From an uncultured Bacteroidales bacterium (GTDB lineage Bacteria > Bacteroidota > Bacteroidia > Bacteroidales > ML635J-15), in contig CAJOEG010000020.1 in assembly GCA_905233405.1 (NCBI GenBank), positions 1 to 14,363 of the forward strand: 14,363 nucleotides of DNA, read 5' to 3'. This document shows, in pieces, positions 6,723-13,340 of the stretch (the first letter of the stretch is position 1; the number at the start of each line of letters is the position of its first letter). The notes under the pieces were generated by a model that was not told the DNA's origin, did not search any database, and saw only the letters and a program-made list of their open reading frames with translations. Made by a program: the position numbers and the translations under genes.

Positions 6723-7439
6723 ATGAAAAAAATATTGTTATTTTTCGCCATCGTTTCTGTAGCAGGAATGTTGGCAAGTTGTAATGGCAATGGCAAGACT
6801 GCCGAAGCCGCAAATGAAGAAGAGAACACTGATGTCGTTGTCGAAGAGCAGACAACGGGTAGCCTTGCTGGTCACGACTGGGTTGACTTGGGTTTGCCAA
6901 GTGGTACTAAGTGGGCGACTTGCAATGTAGGAGCAAGCAAACCAGAAGAATACGGCAATTATTTTGCTTGGGGTGAAACAAAGACAAAAGAGATTTTCAA
7001 TAGGGAAACATATCGGTATTTTGATGCTGGTTTGACCAAATATACATATGATGATAAACTGGAAATCTTGGAAGAAACTGATGATGCTGCATCTGCAAAC
7101 TGGGGTAAGGATTGGCGTATTCCTACAGAAGAAGAGTTTAAAGAATTGCTTGACAAATGTACTTGGACTAAGAAAGCGAATGGTTATGAAGTTAAAGGAA
7201 CAAACGGAAAAACTATTTTCCTTCCAGCCGCTGGATATTTTAAAGAAAGTGACCTTATCTCAGGTGATCCCTCAAAAATTACCTACGGTTATTATTGGAC
7301 GCGTTCTCTTTCTCTAGAACAAAACTTGTATATGGCAAAGATTTTGATTTTCACGATGGAGTCATCTTCGAATTATCGAGAAATTAGCAATTTGTATCGC
7401 AATGATGGACTCACTATTCGTCCAGTTGTCGCAAAATAA
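6723..7439 (+). CDS. FISUMP-domain lipoprotein 1
   Basis: The product is 238 aa. MKKILLFFAIVSVAGMLASC is a type II signal peptide with lipobox LASC, so Cys20 should be lipidated. An acidic Glu/Asn-rich linker follows to about residue 45. The rest is a FISUMP (Fibrobacter succinogenes major paralogous) domain, shown by GHDWVDLGLPSGTKWATCNVGASKPEEYGNYFAWGE, ANWGKDWRIPTEEEFKELL, IFLPAAGY, YYWTRS and the closing IRPVVAK. These domains are frequent on Bacteroidota surface or secreted proteins and have no established enzymatic role. The start at 6723 is preferred over an upstream TTG at 6717 because the leader begins MKK. A second copy lies at 8088. The first 60 or so bases of the leader and the start of the domain are almost the same DNA in both. 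Confidence 0.92.
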   Translation: MKKILLFFAIVSVAGMLASCNGNGKTAEAANEEENTDVVVEEQTTGSLAGHDWVDLGLPSGTKWATCNVGASKPEEYGNYFAWGETKTKEIFNRETYRYFDAGLTKYTYDDKLEILEETDDAASANWGKDWRIPTEEEFKELLDKCTWTKKANGYEVKGTNGKTIFLPAAGYFKESDLISGDPSKITYGYYWTRSLSLEQNLYMAKILIFTMESSSNYREISNLYRNDGLTIRPVVAK

Positions 7440-7449
7440 TGAAATGGGG

Positions 7450-7557
7450 CTAAGCAGCGAACAGCCAAACTGCGAACAGAAAGACAGCAAGACTGTTAGT
7501 CTGTTAGCCTGCTGGACTGCTGGACTGCTTGGCTGTTAGCCTTTGAGCCTGTTCGCT
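7450..7557. repeat. Octamer-register spacer array B with nested inverted repeats
   Basis: From 7450 the words are CTAAGCAG, CGAACAGC, CAAACTGC, GAACAGAA, AGACAGCA, AGACTGTT, AGTCTGTT, AGCCTGCT, GGACTGCT, GGACTGCT, TGGCTGTT, AGCCTTTG, AGCCTGTT: thirteen 8-bp steps with no slip. The left half is CAG/ACAG-rich and the right half CTG/CTGTT-rich, so they pair: AACAGCCAA (7460-7468) with TTGGCTGTT (7529-7537), and GCGAACAG (7457-7464) with CTGTTCGC (7549-7556). The spacer has no gene. It could fold into a long hairpin at the 3' end of the FISUMP transcript. Confidence 0.78.
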
Positions 7558-7595
7558 CCAATACAACAGAATTATTAATTTAAAATTTTATAGAC

Positions 7596-7964
7596 ATGAA
7601 AAAAAGTTTAGTATTATTGGCAACAGTAGCATTCGCATTGGTAATGCTCTATTCTTGCAACAACGGTGCAACATCCGAAAATTCAGAATCAACATCTCCT
7701 TTGGTAAAGGGACAGTGGACAAGTAATTTCTTCGGTACAATCGTTACATATCAGTTCAACGATGACAAAACAGGAAAATTTATTTCATCCGAAGAAGGTA
7801 AAAGCTATGATTTTACTTATGAGACAACTGAAGATTCGATATTCTTCACCAATGTTTCTGACAAATCGGTTTTAGGATGTGCATACACTTTGCTCGAAGA
7901 AAATAAGTTGAGAATTACAGAACCTTGCCATAATAGGATATTGGATCGCGAAGATCGCAAGTAG
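7596..7964 (+). CDS. Small lipoprotein, lipocalin-like beta-rich domain
   Basis: The product is 122 aa. MKKSLVLLATVAFALVMLYSC is a lipoprotein signal peptide with Cys21 as the lipidation residue; the lipobox LYSC has Tyr at -2. After a short Ser/Thr/Glu linker the domain reads VKGQWTSNFFGTIVTYQFNDDKTGKFISSEEGKSYDFTYETTEDSIFF...LLEENKLRI. The order G-x-W, F-x-x-D-x-x-G, then Y-x-x-x-x-D-x-I resembles small Bacteroidota lipocalin-like / DUF5640-type lipoproteins. I cannot confirm which family. Its leader is not of the type shared by its neighbours at 6723, 8088 and 8903. It sits between two octamer/heptamer spacers and has no recognisable promoter. Confidence 0.85.
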   Translation: MKKSLVLLATVAFALVMLYSCNNGATSENSESTSPLVKGQWTSNFFGTIVTYQFNDDKTGKFISSEEGKSYDFTYETTEDSIFFTNVSDKSVLGCAYTLLEENKLRITEPCHNRILDREDRK

Positions 7965-7985
7965 TGATGTATATCAAACAATAAC

Positions 7986-8013
7986 GGCAGTTGGCGGTTG
8001 CTGGCTGCTGTTT
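7986..8013. repeat. Heptamer-register GGC/GCT array
   Basis: Four consecutive 7-bp words read GGCAGTT, GGCGGTT, GCTGGCT, GCTGTTT, followed by a T-run (8011-8016). It is short, but it matches the style of the other spacers. Confidence 0.5.
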
Positions 8014-8030
8014 TTTGTTGATTATGTAGT

Positions 8031-8046
8031 GCGTAATGCATTGCGT
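8031..8046. repeat. Short palindrome around AATGCATT
   Basis: AATGCATT (8035-8042) is a perfect palindrome. Flanking CG (8032-8033) and CG (8044-8045) extend the pairing, with a wobble between. GCAATGCATTGC at 9566-9577 has the same core. The two may be copies of one small palindromic intergenic unit. Confidence 0.4.
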
Positions 8047-8087
8047 CTTCTAAATAAACAACAATGAAACCTAAAAAAGTTTTAAGT

Positions 8088-8798
8088 ATGAAAAAATATT
8101 ATTTAATTGTTTTGTCCATCATTTCTTTAGCAGGAATTTTGGCAAGTTGTAATGGCAATGGCAAAACAGCCGAAGCCGGAAGTGAAGAAACTGTTGAAAA
8201 AGTAGCAACAACCGGTACCGTTGCTGGTCACGACTGGGTTGACCTTGGTTTGTCGGTAAACTGGGCAGCTTGCAATATTGGAGCAAGTAAGCCCGAGGAG
8301 TATGGCGATTACTTTTCTTGGGGCGAGCCTTCGACAAAGGAGAGTTATGAATGGACAACATATAGTATGTGTAATGGTAGCGACACCAAGCTTACAAAGT
8401 ATTGCAATGTCTTAAAATACGGTGACAACGATTTTGCCGACAATTTGACGACTTTGGAGAGTTCCGACGATGCGGCTACTGCAAATTGGGGCAAGGAGTG
8501 GCGTATGCCTTCCCAAGCAGAGTTTCAAGAGTTGCTGGATAAATGTACTTGGACTTGGAAGGATAACGGCTATGAGGTAAAGGGTGTAAACGGAAATACA
8601 ATTTTCCTTCCAATTCCTGGTTCTAGGTCTGGTCAAGCCTTATTCGATGATGGTAAAAGAGGAGAGTATTGGTCAAATTCAGTTAACACCGACTATCCGT
8701 GTTATGCCTACGATATATTCTTGGATTCAATAGAACATAAAATCAGCTACCAGAATCGGCATTATGGAAATCCTATTCGTCCAGTTTGTGCAAAATAA
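8088..8798 (+). CDS. FISUMP-domain lipoprotein 2
   Basis: The product is 236 aa from the ATG at 8088. An in-frame ATG at 8064 would add MKPKKVLS before the leader. I prefer 8088 because MKKYYLIVLSIISLAGILASC then matches the paralog at 6723. The lipobox LASC gives lipidated Cys21. An acidic linker is followed by a FISUMP domain: GHDWVDLGLSVNWAACNIGASKPEEYGDYFSWGEPSTKE, ANWGKEWRMPSQAEFQELLDKCTW, IFLPIPGSRSG, GEYWSNS, NPIRPVCAK. Compared with copy 1 the PSGTKWAT segment is shortened to SVNWAA, and there is an insertion around residues 92-125. The function is that of surface FISUMP proteins, which is not established. No TAnnTTTG element is visible upstream. Confidence 0.91.
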   Translation: MKKYYLIVLSIISLAGILASCNGNGKTAEAGSEETVEKVATTGTVAGHDWVDLGLSVNWAACNIGASKPEEYGDYFSWGEPSTKESYEWTTYSMCNGSDTKLTKYCNVLKYGDNDFADNLTTLESSDDAATANWGKEWRMPSQAEFQELLDKCTWTWKDNGYEVKGVNGNTIFLPIPGSRSGQALFDDGKRGEYWSNSVNTDYPCYAYDIFLDSIEHKISYQNRHYGNPIRPVCAK

Positions 8799-8800
8799 TT

Positions 8801-8816
8801 GGCTAAAAGGCATACT
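8801..8816. repeat. Two-unit octamer remnant (GGCTAAAA, GGCATACT)
   Basis: GGCTAAAA followed by GGCATACT directly after the stop codon. GGCTAAAA also occurs at 2841-2848 and 9447-9454, so this word recurs in at least three spacers of the window. Confidence 0.35.
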
Positions 8817-8850
8817 GTAGTTTGTTGTTCCCTGGCAACAATAATTTTTG

Positions 8851-8858
8851 TATTTTTG
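8851..8858 (+). promoter_or_regulatory. -7 element for the gene at 8903
   Basis: TATTTTTG matches TAnnTTTG. A start near 8865 leaves a leader of about 38 nt. TTG at 8825-8827 is a possible -33 box, with spacing (23 bp) longer than usual. Its position inside the longer possible reading frame from 8822 supports choosing the ATG at 8903. Confidence 0.45.
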
Positions 8859-8902
8859 TGAAGTCACAAGATAAAAGGTATAACAACAATAATAGTTTTA
8901 AT

Positions 8903-9421
8903 ATGAATAAGTTTTTTATGATTTTGGCCGTTATTTCTGTAGCAGGAATGTCGGTGAATTGCAATGGAAAGACTGCTGATGTCGCAGTTGTAAATGAAGA
9001 TGAAAAAGTTACTGTAGAGCAGGAAAAGGTAGAGGAGCCTGCCCCCGAACCAGAGACCTACTATCATTATTCAGATTATCAAATCACTTTGCCTACCGAA
9101 AAGTGGGAAGTCAATATTGCCTATTCTAATTCAGGCATCAGAAAAAAAGGTTCAAAACTCGAGTTTGAAGTGAAACACTGGGATTCGCCAAGCCTTGAGA
9201 AGGCCATCGCCAAGTATCCTGCCGAAAGCCGTCACGACGACATTGTAATCGGCGACTACACTTGGAAGGTCTTCACCGACGACAACGACTATTTCAAGAT
9301 GTGCTGCTACATCTACAACACAGAAAAGAAATATGTAGTCCGCGTTGCAACTGATGACCTGACCGACCCGAACAATCCCGACTTGCACGAAGTTTTGGAA
9401 GGGGTAAGGTTTGTGGATTGA
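8903..9421 (+). CDS. Exported protein of unknown function with shared lipoprotein-type leader and altered lipobox
   Basis: The product is 172 aa. The leader MNKFFMILAVISVAGMSVNCNGKTADVA is plainly related to those at 6723 and 8088 (SVAGMLASCNGNGKTAEA), which fixes the start at 8903 and not at an upstream in-frame ATG at 8822. The lipobox reads SVNC instead of LASC: Asn at -1 and Ser at -3 are poor for signal peptidase II, so lipidation is doubtful. A Glu/Val/Pro-rich linker follows to about residue 50. The remaining 120 residues (from YYHYSDYQITLPTEKWEV to LEGVRFVD) contain no family I recognise; they look alpha/beta and are rich in Tyr, Asp and Lys. The coding DNA changes character, from AT-rich in the leader to C-ending codons after about 9200. 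A hairpin terminator follows at 9559. Confidence 0.88.
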   Translation: MNKFFMILAVISVAGMSVNCNGKTADVAVVNEDEKVTVEQEKVEEPAPEPETYYHYSDYQITLPTEKWEVNIAYSNSGIRKKGSKLEFEVKHWDSPSLEKAIAKYPAESRHDDIVIGDYTWKVFTDDNDYFKMCCYIYNTEKKYVVRVATDDLTDPNNPDLHEVLEGVRFVD

Positions 9422-9430
9422 TGGATAATG

Positions 9431-9502
9431 GGCAAAAAGGCTGAAAGGCTAAAAGCCAAATCGGCTTCAGGCCTTCGAGACTTTGAGCATTCTAGCCTAA
9501 AA
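9431..9502. repeat. Octamer-register spacer array C, self-complementary
   Basis: Nine successive 8-bp words run without a slip: GGCAAAAA, GGCTGAAA, GGCTAAAA, GCCAAATC, GGCTTCAG, GCCTTCGA, GACTTTGA, GCATTCTA, GCCTAAAA. GGCT and AGCC forms alternate, giving local pairs such as AAGCC (9453-9457) with GGCTT (9463-9467). It begins 10 bp after the stop codon of the gene at 8903. Confidence 0.75.
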
Positions 9503-9558
9503 AAATTAATAATGAATAATTACCTTCGCTGAGCAGAAGGTTGGCAATTAGAATTAAG

Positions 9559-9592
9559 TAGCCTCGCAATGCATTGCTGGGCTATATTTTTT
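9559..9592 (+). terminator. Hairpin terminator after the lipoprotein array
   Basis: Outer arms TAGCC (9559-9563) and GGCTA (9580-9584) flank the perfect palindrome GCAATGCATTGC (9566-9577), with a 2-nt imperfect step between. The stem is followed at once by TATATTTTTT (9583-9592). The stem and T-run are arranged as in an intrinsic terminator. The same palindrome core near 8035-8042 suggests that it may also be a dispersed repeat. Confidence 0.6.
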
Positions 9593-9601
9593 CGAACCAT
9601 A

Positions 9602-9850
9602 AAAATCATTTGTCGTTGTCCGCTAAAATTTCGCAAAAATCACATAAGTTCAAGTGTATCATATTATTACAACAACAAAAATAGGCAAGCTTGAATTTTG
9701 AAAGAATATATCAACCTCGGAGAGGTTGCATATATATAGAAAAACGTATGTGTTTTGAAGCGTTGGCGCATATTTTTGCTGCGGAATGAAATGGAGCAAT
9801 GCAAAAATTGTGACAACGAGTAATTTAGCGGACAATAATGGAAAATCATT
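9602..9850. mobile_element. MITE-like or decayed insertion-element remnant
   Basis: TTGTCCGCTAAAATT (9616-9630) is inverted as AATTTAGCGGACAA (9822-9835): 12 bp match exactly, then continue after a one-base offset. A 9-bp direct repeat AAAATCATT stands outside (9602-9610 and 9842-9850) and may be a target-site duplication, although the inverted repeats are inset from it by 5-6 bp. Inside are a perfect CAACCTC-GGA-GAGGTTG hairpin (9712-9728) and TTTTTGC/GCAAAAA arms (9773-9779 with 9801-9807). There is no transposase. At about 231 bp between the direct repeats, it is the size of a non-autonomous element. Confidence 0.55.
9712..9728. repeat. Perfect 7-bp hairpin inside the mobile-element remnant
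   Basis: CAACCTC and GAGGTTG pair across a 3-nt GGA loop and are followed by an AT-rich CATATATATAGAAAA stretch. I recall similar CAACC...GGTTG palindromes with a trailing AT tract as dispersed repeats in Bacteroidota genomes, but cannot verify that here. Confidence 0.55.
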
Positions 9851-9899
9851 GAATTTTAGAATTATTAAATTTTTAAATCATAAAAATTGATTTTTTCCT

Positions 9900-9907
9900 T
9901 ACCTTTG
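9900..9907 (+). promoter_or_regulatory. -7 element for the TonB receptor / DUF4249 operon
   Basis: TACCTTTG followed by C is a strong TAnnTTTG match, with a leader of only about 15 nt before the ATG at 9929. The -33 region is T-rich but has no clear TTTG. AGGAG lies immediately against the start codon (9924-9928), too close to act as a normal Shine-Dalgarno site. Confidence 0.6.
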
Positions 9908-9928
9908 CACCCCAATTTTGGTTAGGAG

Positions 9929-12340
9929 ATGAAGCGTAGTTTTGTATATTGTATCTTGTTGGCAATTATGATGTTGCCGCAGTTTGCCTTTGCGCAGAAA
10001 TATACGATTAGCGGCTACATAAAGGACAAGGCTACGGGCGAAGACCTGATTGGCGCAAATGTGATGGTTGCCGGACAGTCGGTCGGCACGAGCGCAAACG
10101 GCTACGGATTCTATTCGCTCACGCTTCCGGGAGGTACCTATGATATCATCTATTCGTTCATCGGCTACAGCGACGACACTATACACATTAACCTTACTTC
10201 CGACAAGACGCTTACCGTGCAAATGTCATCGTCGGCAATAATGACGCAGGAGGTCGTTGTGAGCGCCGAGCGCAAGGCCAATGTGCAGAGCAGTCAGATG
10301 AGCGTGGTGCGTCTGCCCGTGGAAACGGTGAAAACTTTGCCAGCCTTCATGGGTGAGGTCGATGTGTTGAAAACCATACAGTTGATGCCTGGAGTGCAGT
10401 CGGCTGGCGACGGAAATGCTGGATTTTACGTCCGTGGCGGTGGCCCCGACCAGAACCTTATATTGCTCGATGAAGCAACGGTTTACAATGCGTCGCACCT
10501 TTTCGGCTTCTTCTCCGTTTTTAACGCTGATGCAGTGAAGGATATGGAGATGTTCAAGGGCGGAATGCCAGCCGAATACGGCGGACGAATAAGTTCGGTG
10601 CTGAATATCTCGATGAAGAACGGAAATATGAAGGAATATCATTTCGAGGGCGGAATCGGTTCTGTATCGTCAAGGTTTACGGCCCAAGGTCCTATCGTGA
10701 AGGACAAGGCTTCGTTCATAGTTTCGGCTCGAAGAACCTATATTGATGCGTTGATTCGTCCGTTTACCAAGAAAACATCGCTGCTGAGGACTTCTGGATA
10801 CTATTTCTTCGATGTCAACGCTAAGGCAAACTGGATTATTAACGACAACAACCGCCTATACCTCAGCGGTTACTACGGCTACGACAAGTTCCGTTTCGGG
10901 AGCAAGGAGATGGGGCTTGATATGAATATGCCGTGGGGTAACGGCTTTGTGACTCTGCGGTATAACCATCTGTTCAACAACAAGTTCTTTTCAAACACAA
11001 GCCTTATTTGGTCCAACTACAAGTTCAACACATCAATATCGATGCTGACTATGGTTGACGAGAACGATGAAAACAATGAAAACGCATCGGGCTTTGTGCT
11101 GAAGCAGAAATCGGGAATCAACGACTGGAATCTGAAGCAGGATTTCACTTGGCTTGCAGGACCTAAAAATACGGTAAAATTCGGCGTGCAATATACTCAC
11201 CACAAGTTTACGCCTAATACGCTTGCCGCAGAAGTTTCGGACACGACAATAGGTTCCGACTTTTCTAACAACAACAACCAGTTCGCCCACGAAGTTGGAA
11301 TCTACATCGGCGACGATTTCAAGATTAACGACCGCTTTACGCTATATTTGGGTGTGCGAAACTCGTATTTTGTTCAGGTTGGACCGTTTACTCGTTATAT
11401 AAAGGACGAATTGCACCAGACGACAATTGATGAGATTCGCTACAAGGACAATCAGCCCGTGGCTTTCTACTGGGATATTGAACCTCGTGCTTCGTTCAAG
11501 GTTTCTATTACCGAAAATTCTTCAATCAAGGCTTCGTATATGCGCAATTCGCAGTACATACATTTGGCTTCGATTTCGGCTACGACCTTGCCGATTGACT
11601 TGTGGGTTGCCTGCAGCGATGTCGTTAAGCCACAGAAGGGTAGCCAATATGCGCTCGGATATTTCCAGAATTTGTTCAACGACAAGTTTGAAGGTTCAAT
11701 CGAGGTTTACTACAAGACGTTGAAAAACCAGATTGAATATATGGACGGCGCTTTGCCAGGCGACGATATTTCCGACAACGCCGACAACTATTTCATTTTC
11801 GGCAAAGGCTATTCGTATGGAGTGGAATTTTTCTTCAAGAAGCGTGTCGGACTTTTCACTGGTTGGATTGGTTACACTTGGTCGAAGACCGACAAGATTT
11901 TTGACGAGATTGACAACGGAAATCCTTTCCCAGCAAAGTACGACCGTCGCCACGACCTTTCCGTTACGGCTTCGTATCAGATAACCGAGAGGCTTACCGC
12001 TTCGGCTGTATTTGTGTATGCGACAGGAAATACAACCACTTTGCCGATTGCCTCGTATATGATTGATGGTGATGTGGTAAATGTGTACGGCAAGCGCAAT
12101 TCGTACCGAATGCCGTCTTATCATCGTCTCGACCTTTCGGTGACTTACGACTTGAAGACGAAGAAGAACTGGGAATCGTCGTTCAATTTCTCGATTTACA
12201 ACGTTTACAACCACAAGAATCCTTATTTCATTTACGTTTACAATGCAGGAAATGTGAAGGAAGGCACTTATAGGACTGTGGCAAAGCAGTTGTCGCTGAT
12301 ACCAATATTGCCGGCCATAACGTGGAACTTTAAATTTTGA
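9929..12340 (+). CDS. TonB-dependent outer-membrane receptor with CarboxypepD_reg-like N-domain
   Basis: The product is 803 aa. Signal peptide MKRSFVYCILLAIMMLPQFAFA is followed by a carboxypeptidase-regulatory-like beta-sandwich (about 25-100: YTISGYIKDKATGEDLIGANV...SANGYGFYSLTLPGGTYDI). A TonB-box-like EVVVSAER lies at 108-115. The plug domain (about 115-230) includes VLKTIQLMPGVQS, GFYVRGGGPDQNLILLDEATVYN and EMFKGGMPAEYGGRISSVLNI. A beta-barrel runs to the end and closes with aromatic Phe (WNFKF). It should import, or present at the surface, a substrate using TonB/ExbBD energy. The substrate cannot be read from sequence. Its partner DUF4249 lipoprotein starts inside its stop codon. This pairing is a known Bacteroidota arrangement distinct from SusC/SusD. 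Length is normal and the reading frame intact. Confidence 0.95.
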   Translation: MKRSFVYCILLAIMMLPQFAFAQKYTISGYIKDKATGEDLIGANVMVAGQSVGTSANGYGFYSLTLPGGTYDIIYSFIGYSDDTIHINLTSDKTLTVQMSSSAIMTQEVVVSAERKANVQSSQMSVVRLPVETVKTLPAFMGEVDVLKTIQLMPGVQSAGDGNAGFYVRGGGPDQNLILLDEATVYNASHLFGFFSVFNADAVKDMEMFKGGMPAEYGGRISSVLNISMKNGNMKEYHFEGGIGSVSSRFTAQGPIVKDKASFIVSARRTYIDALIRPFTKKTSLLRTSGYYFFDVNAKANWIINDNNRLYLSGYYGYDKFRFGSKEMGLDMNMPWGNGFVTLRYNHLFNNKFFSNTSLIWSNYKFNTSISMLTMVDENDENNENASGFVLKQKSGINDWNLKQDFTWLAGPKNTVKFGVQYTHHKFTPNTLAAEVSDTTIGSDFSNNNNQFAHEVGIYIGDDFKINDRFTLYLGVRNSYFVQVGPFTRYIKDELHQTTIDEIRYKDNQPVAFYWDIEPRASFKVSITENSSIKASYMRNSQYIHLASISATTLPIDLWVACSDVVKPQKGSQYALGYFQNLFNDKFEGSIEVYYKTLKNQIEYMDGALPGDDISDNADNYFIFGKGYSYGVEFFFKKRVGLFTGWIGYTWSKTDKIFDEIDNGNPFPAKYDRRHDLSVTASYQITERLTASAVFVYATGNTTTLPIASYMIDGDVVNVYGKRNSYRMPSYHRLDLSVTYDLKTKKNWESSFNFSIYNVYNHKNPYFIYVYNAGNVKEGTYRTVAKQLSLIPILPAITWNFKF

Positions 12341-13311
12341 TGCCGATGATAGAAAATTTGCTTAAGATTTCGATAATTTTCGTGTTGCTGTCGTTGGTGG
12401 CAATTTCATCGTGTATCAAGGACATCACGGTTGATTTGCCGCAGGCAGAACCTTGCATGGTGGTTGATGGCTATGTCGATTTTGACGATTATCCTATCGT
12501 ATTCCTGTCGAAAAGCACTGCGTATTTTCAGGAACTAGATACCAATGCCGTAAACGAAACCATAATAACCGATGCCAAGGCAACCGTAATTGTTTCCGAT
12601 GGAAGCATTAACGACACCTTGCAGTATCTTCCTATACAGCATTGGCCGTACAAGTGCTTTATTGGCTCCAAGTTCAAGGGGCAACTCAATCACCGCTACG
12701 ACCTGAAAATCCTGTACGACGGAAGCACATATACTTCGTCAACATACATTCCCGATACTATTCCTATCGATACTGTGTTCCCGACCTTTATGAATGATAC
12801 CTTTGCCGTGATGCGAATCAACTGGAAAGACCCTAAGAATCAGAGCAACTACTACACCATTCATGTCAAGAACCAGACTCAGGCGATGTACTACCGTCCG
12901 TATGCGCTTAACCATATTATCAGCGACAAGATGTCCGATGGGCAGGCAATGTCGTTTGCAATGGTTGTGAAGGGCTTGGAACGCAATGCTTACTATGACA
13001 ATTTCTTCACTAAGGAAGAACGCGATTCGTTTGTAAATAAGCTTGGCGATGTTTTCTGCTTCCGCGAAGGCGATTCGGTGTCGCTGAAATTGTCAACAAT
13101 CGACAATGTTTCGTACAATATATGGGAGTCATGGTACAGAAATTATCTGACCGACGGCAATCCGTTCACCAATCCGGCTTCGGTAAAGACTAACATTGAT
13201 GCTCCCGACGGGATGCGGGCATACGGTTTCTGGGTGGGATACGGATGTAATTATCGTTCCTTATATCTATATAGCAAGGATTCTGTTGTGCCGATAGGAG
13301 GGAAGTTCTGA
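12340..13311 (+). CDS. DUF4249-family lipoprotein, partner of the TonB receptor
   Basis: The product is 323 aa. The ATG at 12340 overlaps the receptor's stop as TGATG, which indicates translational coupling. A second ATG at 12346 is also possible. The signal peptide IENLLKISIIFVLLSLVAISSC ends in lipobox ISSC, so the cysteine should be lipidated. The mature part begins IKDITVDLPQAEPCMVVDGYVDFDDYPIVFLSKSTAYF, typical of DUF4249 openings (a short strand, then a V-x-G-x-V/I element and beta-rich Ig-like segments). Later segments such as YTSSTYIPDTIPIDTVFP, INWKDPKNQSNYYTIHV and a Cys-containing C-terminus fit the family. DUF4249 proteins occur next to TonB receptors and are assumed to act as surface partners; the ligand is not known. 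The gene faces the T9SS gene convergently across 29 bp. Confidence 0.9.
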   Translation: MPMIENLLKISIIFVLLSLVAISSCIKDITVDLPQAEPCMVVDGYVDFDDYPIVFLSKSTAYFQELDTNAVNETIITDAKATVIVSDGSINDTLQYLPIQHWPYKCFIGSKFKGQLNHRYDLKILYDGSTYTSSTYIPDTIPIDTVFPTFMNDTFAVMRINWKDPKNQSNYYTIHVKNQTQAMYYRPYALNHIISDKMSDGQAMSFAMVVKGLERNAYYDNFFTKEERDSFVNKLGDVFCFREGDSVSLKLSTIDNVSYNIWESWYRNYLTDGNPFTNPASVKTNIDAPDGMRAYGFWVGYGCNYRSLYLYSKDSVVPIGGKF

Positions 13312-13340
13312 AAAAAAAATGAGGCGTTTCGCGTATTTTG

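Larger units (their letters stand above)
9422..9928. other. Intergenic region with octamer array, terminator, transposon-like element and promoter (507 bp)
   Basis: No gene is supported. In order it carries array C (9431-9502), a small hairpin ACCTTC/GAAGGT (9522-9527 with 9536-9541), a palindromic terminator (9559-9592), an inverted-repeat element bounded by short direct repeats (9602-9850), and the -7 element of the TonB receptor gene (9900-9907). Confidence 0.65.

Noticed and set aside
8822..8902. Upstream ATG at 8822 as the start of the 8903 gene
   Set aside because: It would put 27 polar, Asn-rich residues ahead of a conserved lipoprotein-type leader and would include the -7 element at 8851-8858.
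9667..9849. Minus-strand 60-codon open frame inside the inverted-repeat element, as a transposase remnant
   Set aside because: Too short, spans the terminal repeat, and shows no DDE or HUH-type motif.
13312..13340. Bidirectional terminator between the convergent DUF4249 and T9SS genes
   Set aside because: Only a 3-bp GCG/CGC stem and loose A/T runs; too weak to call.
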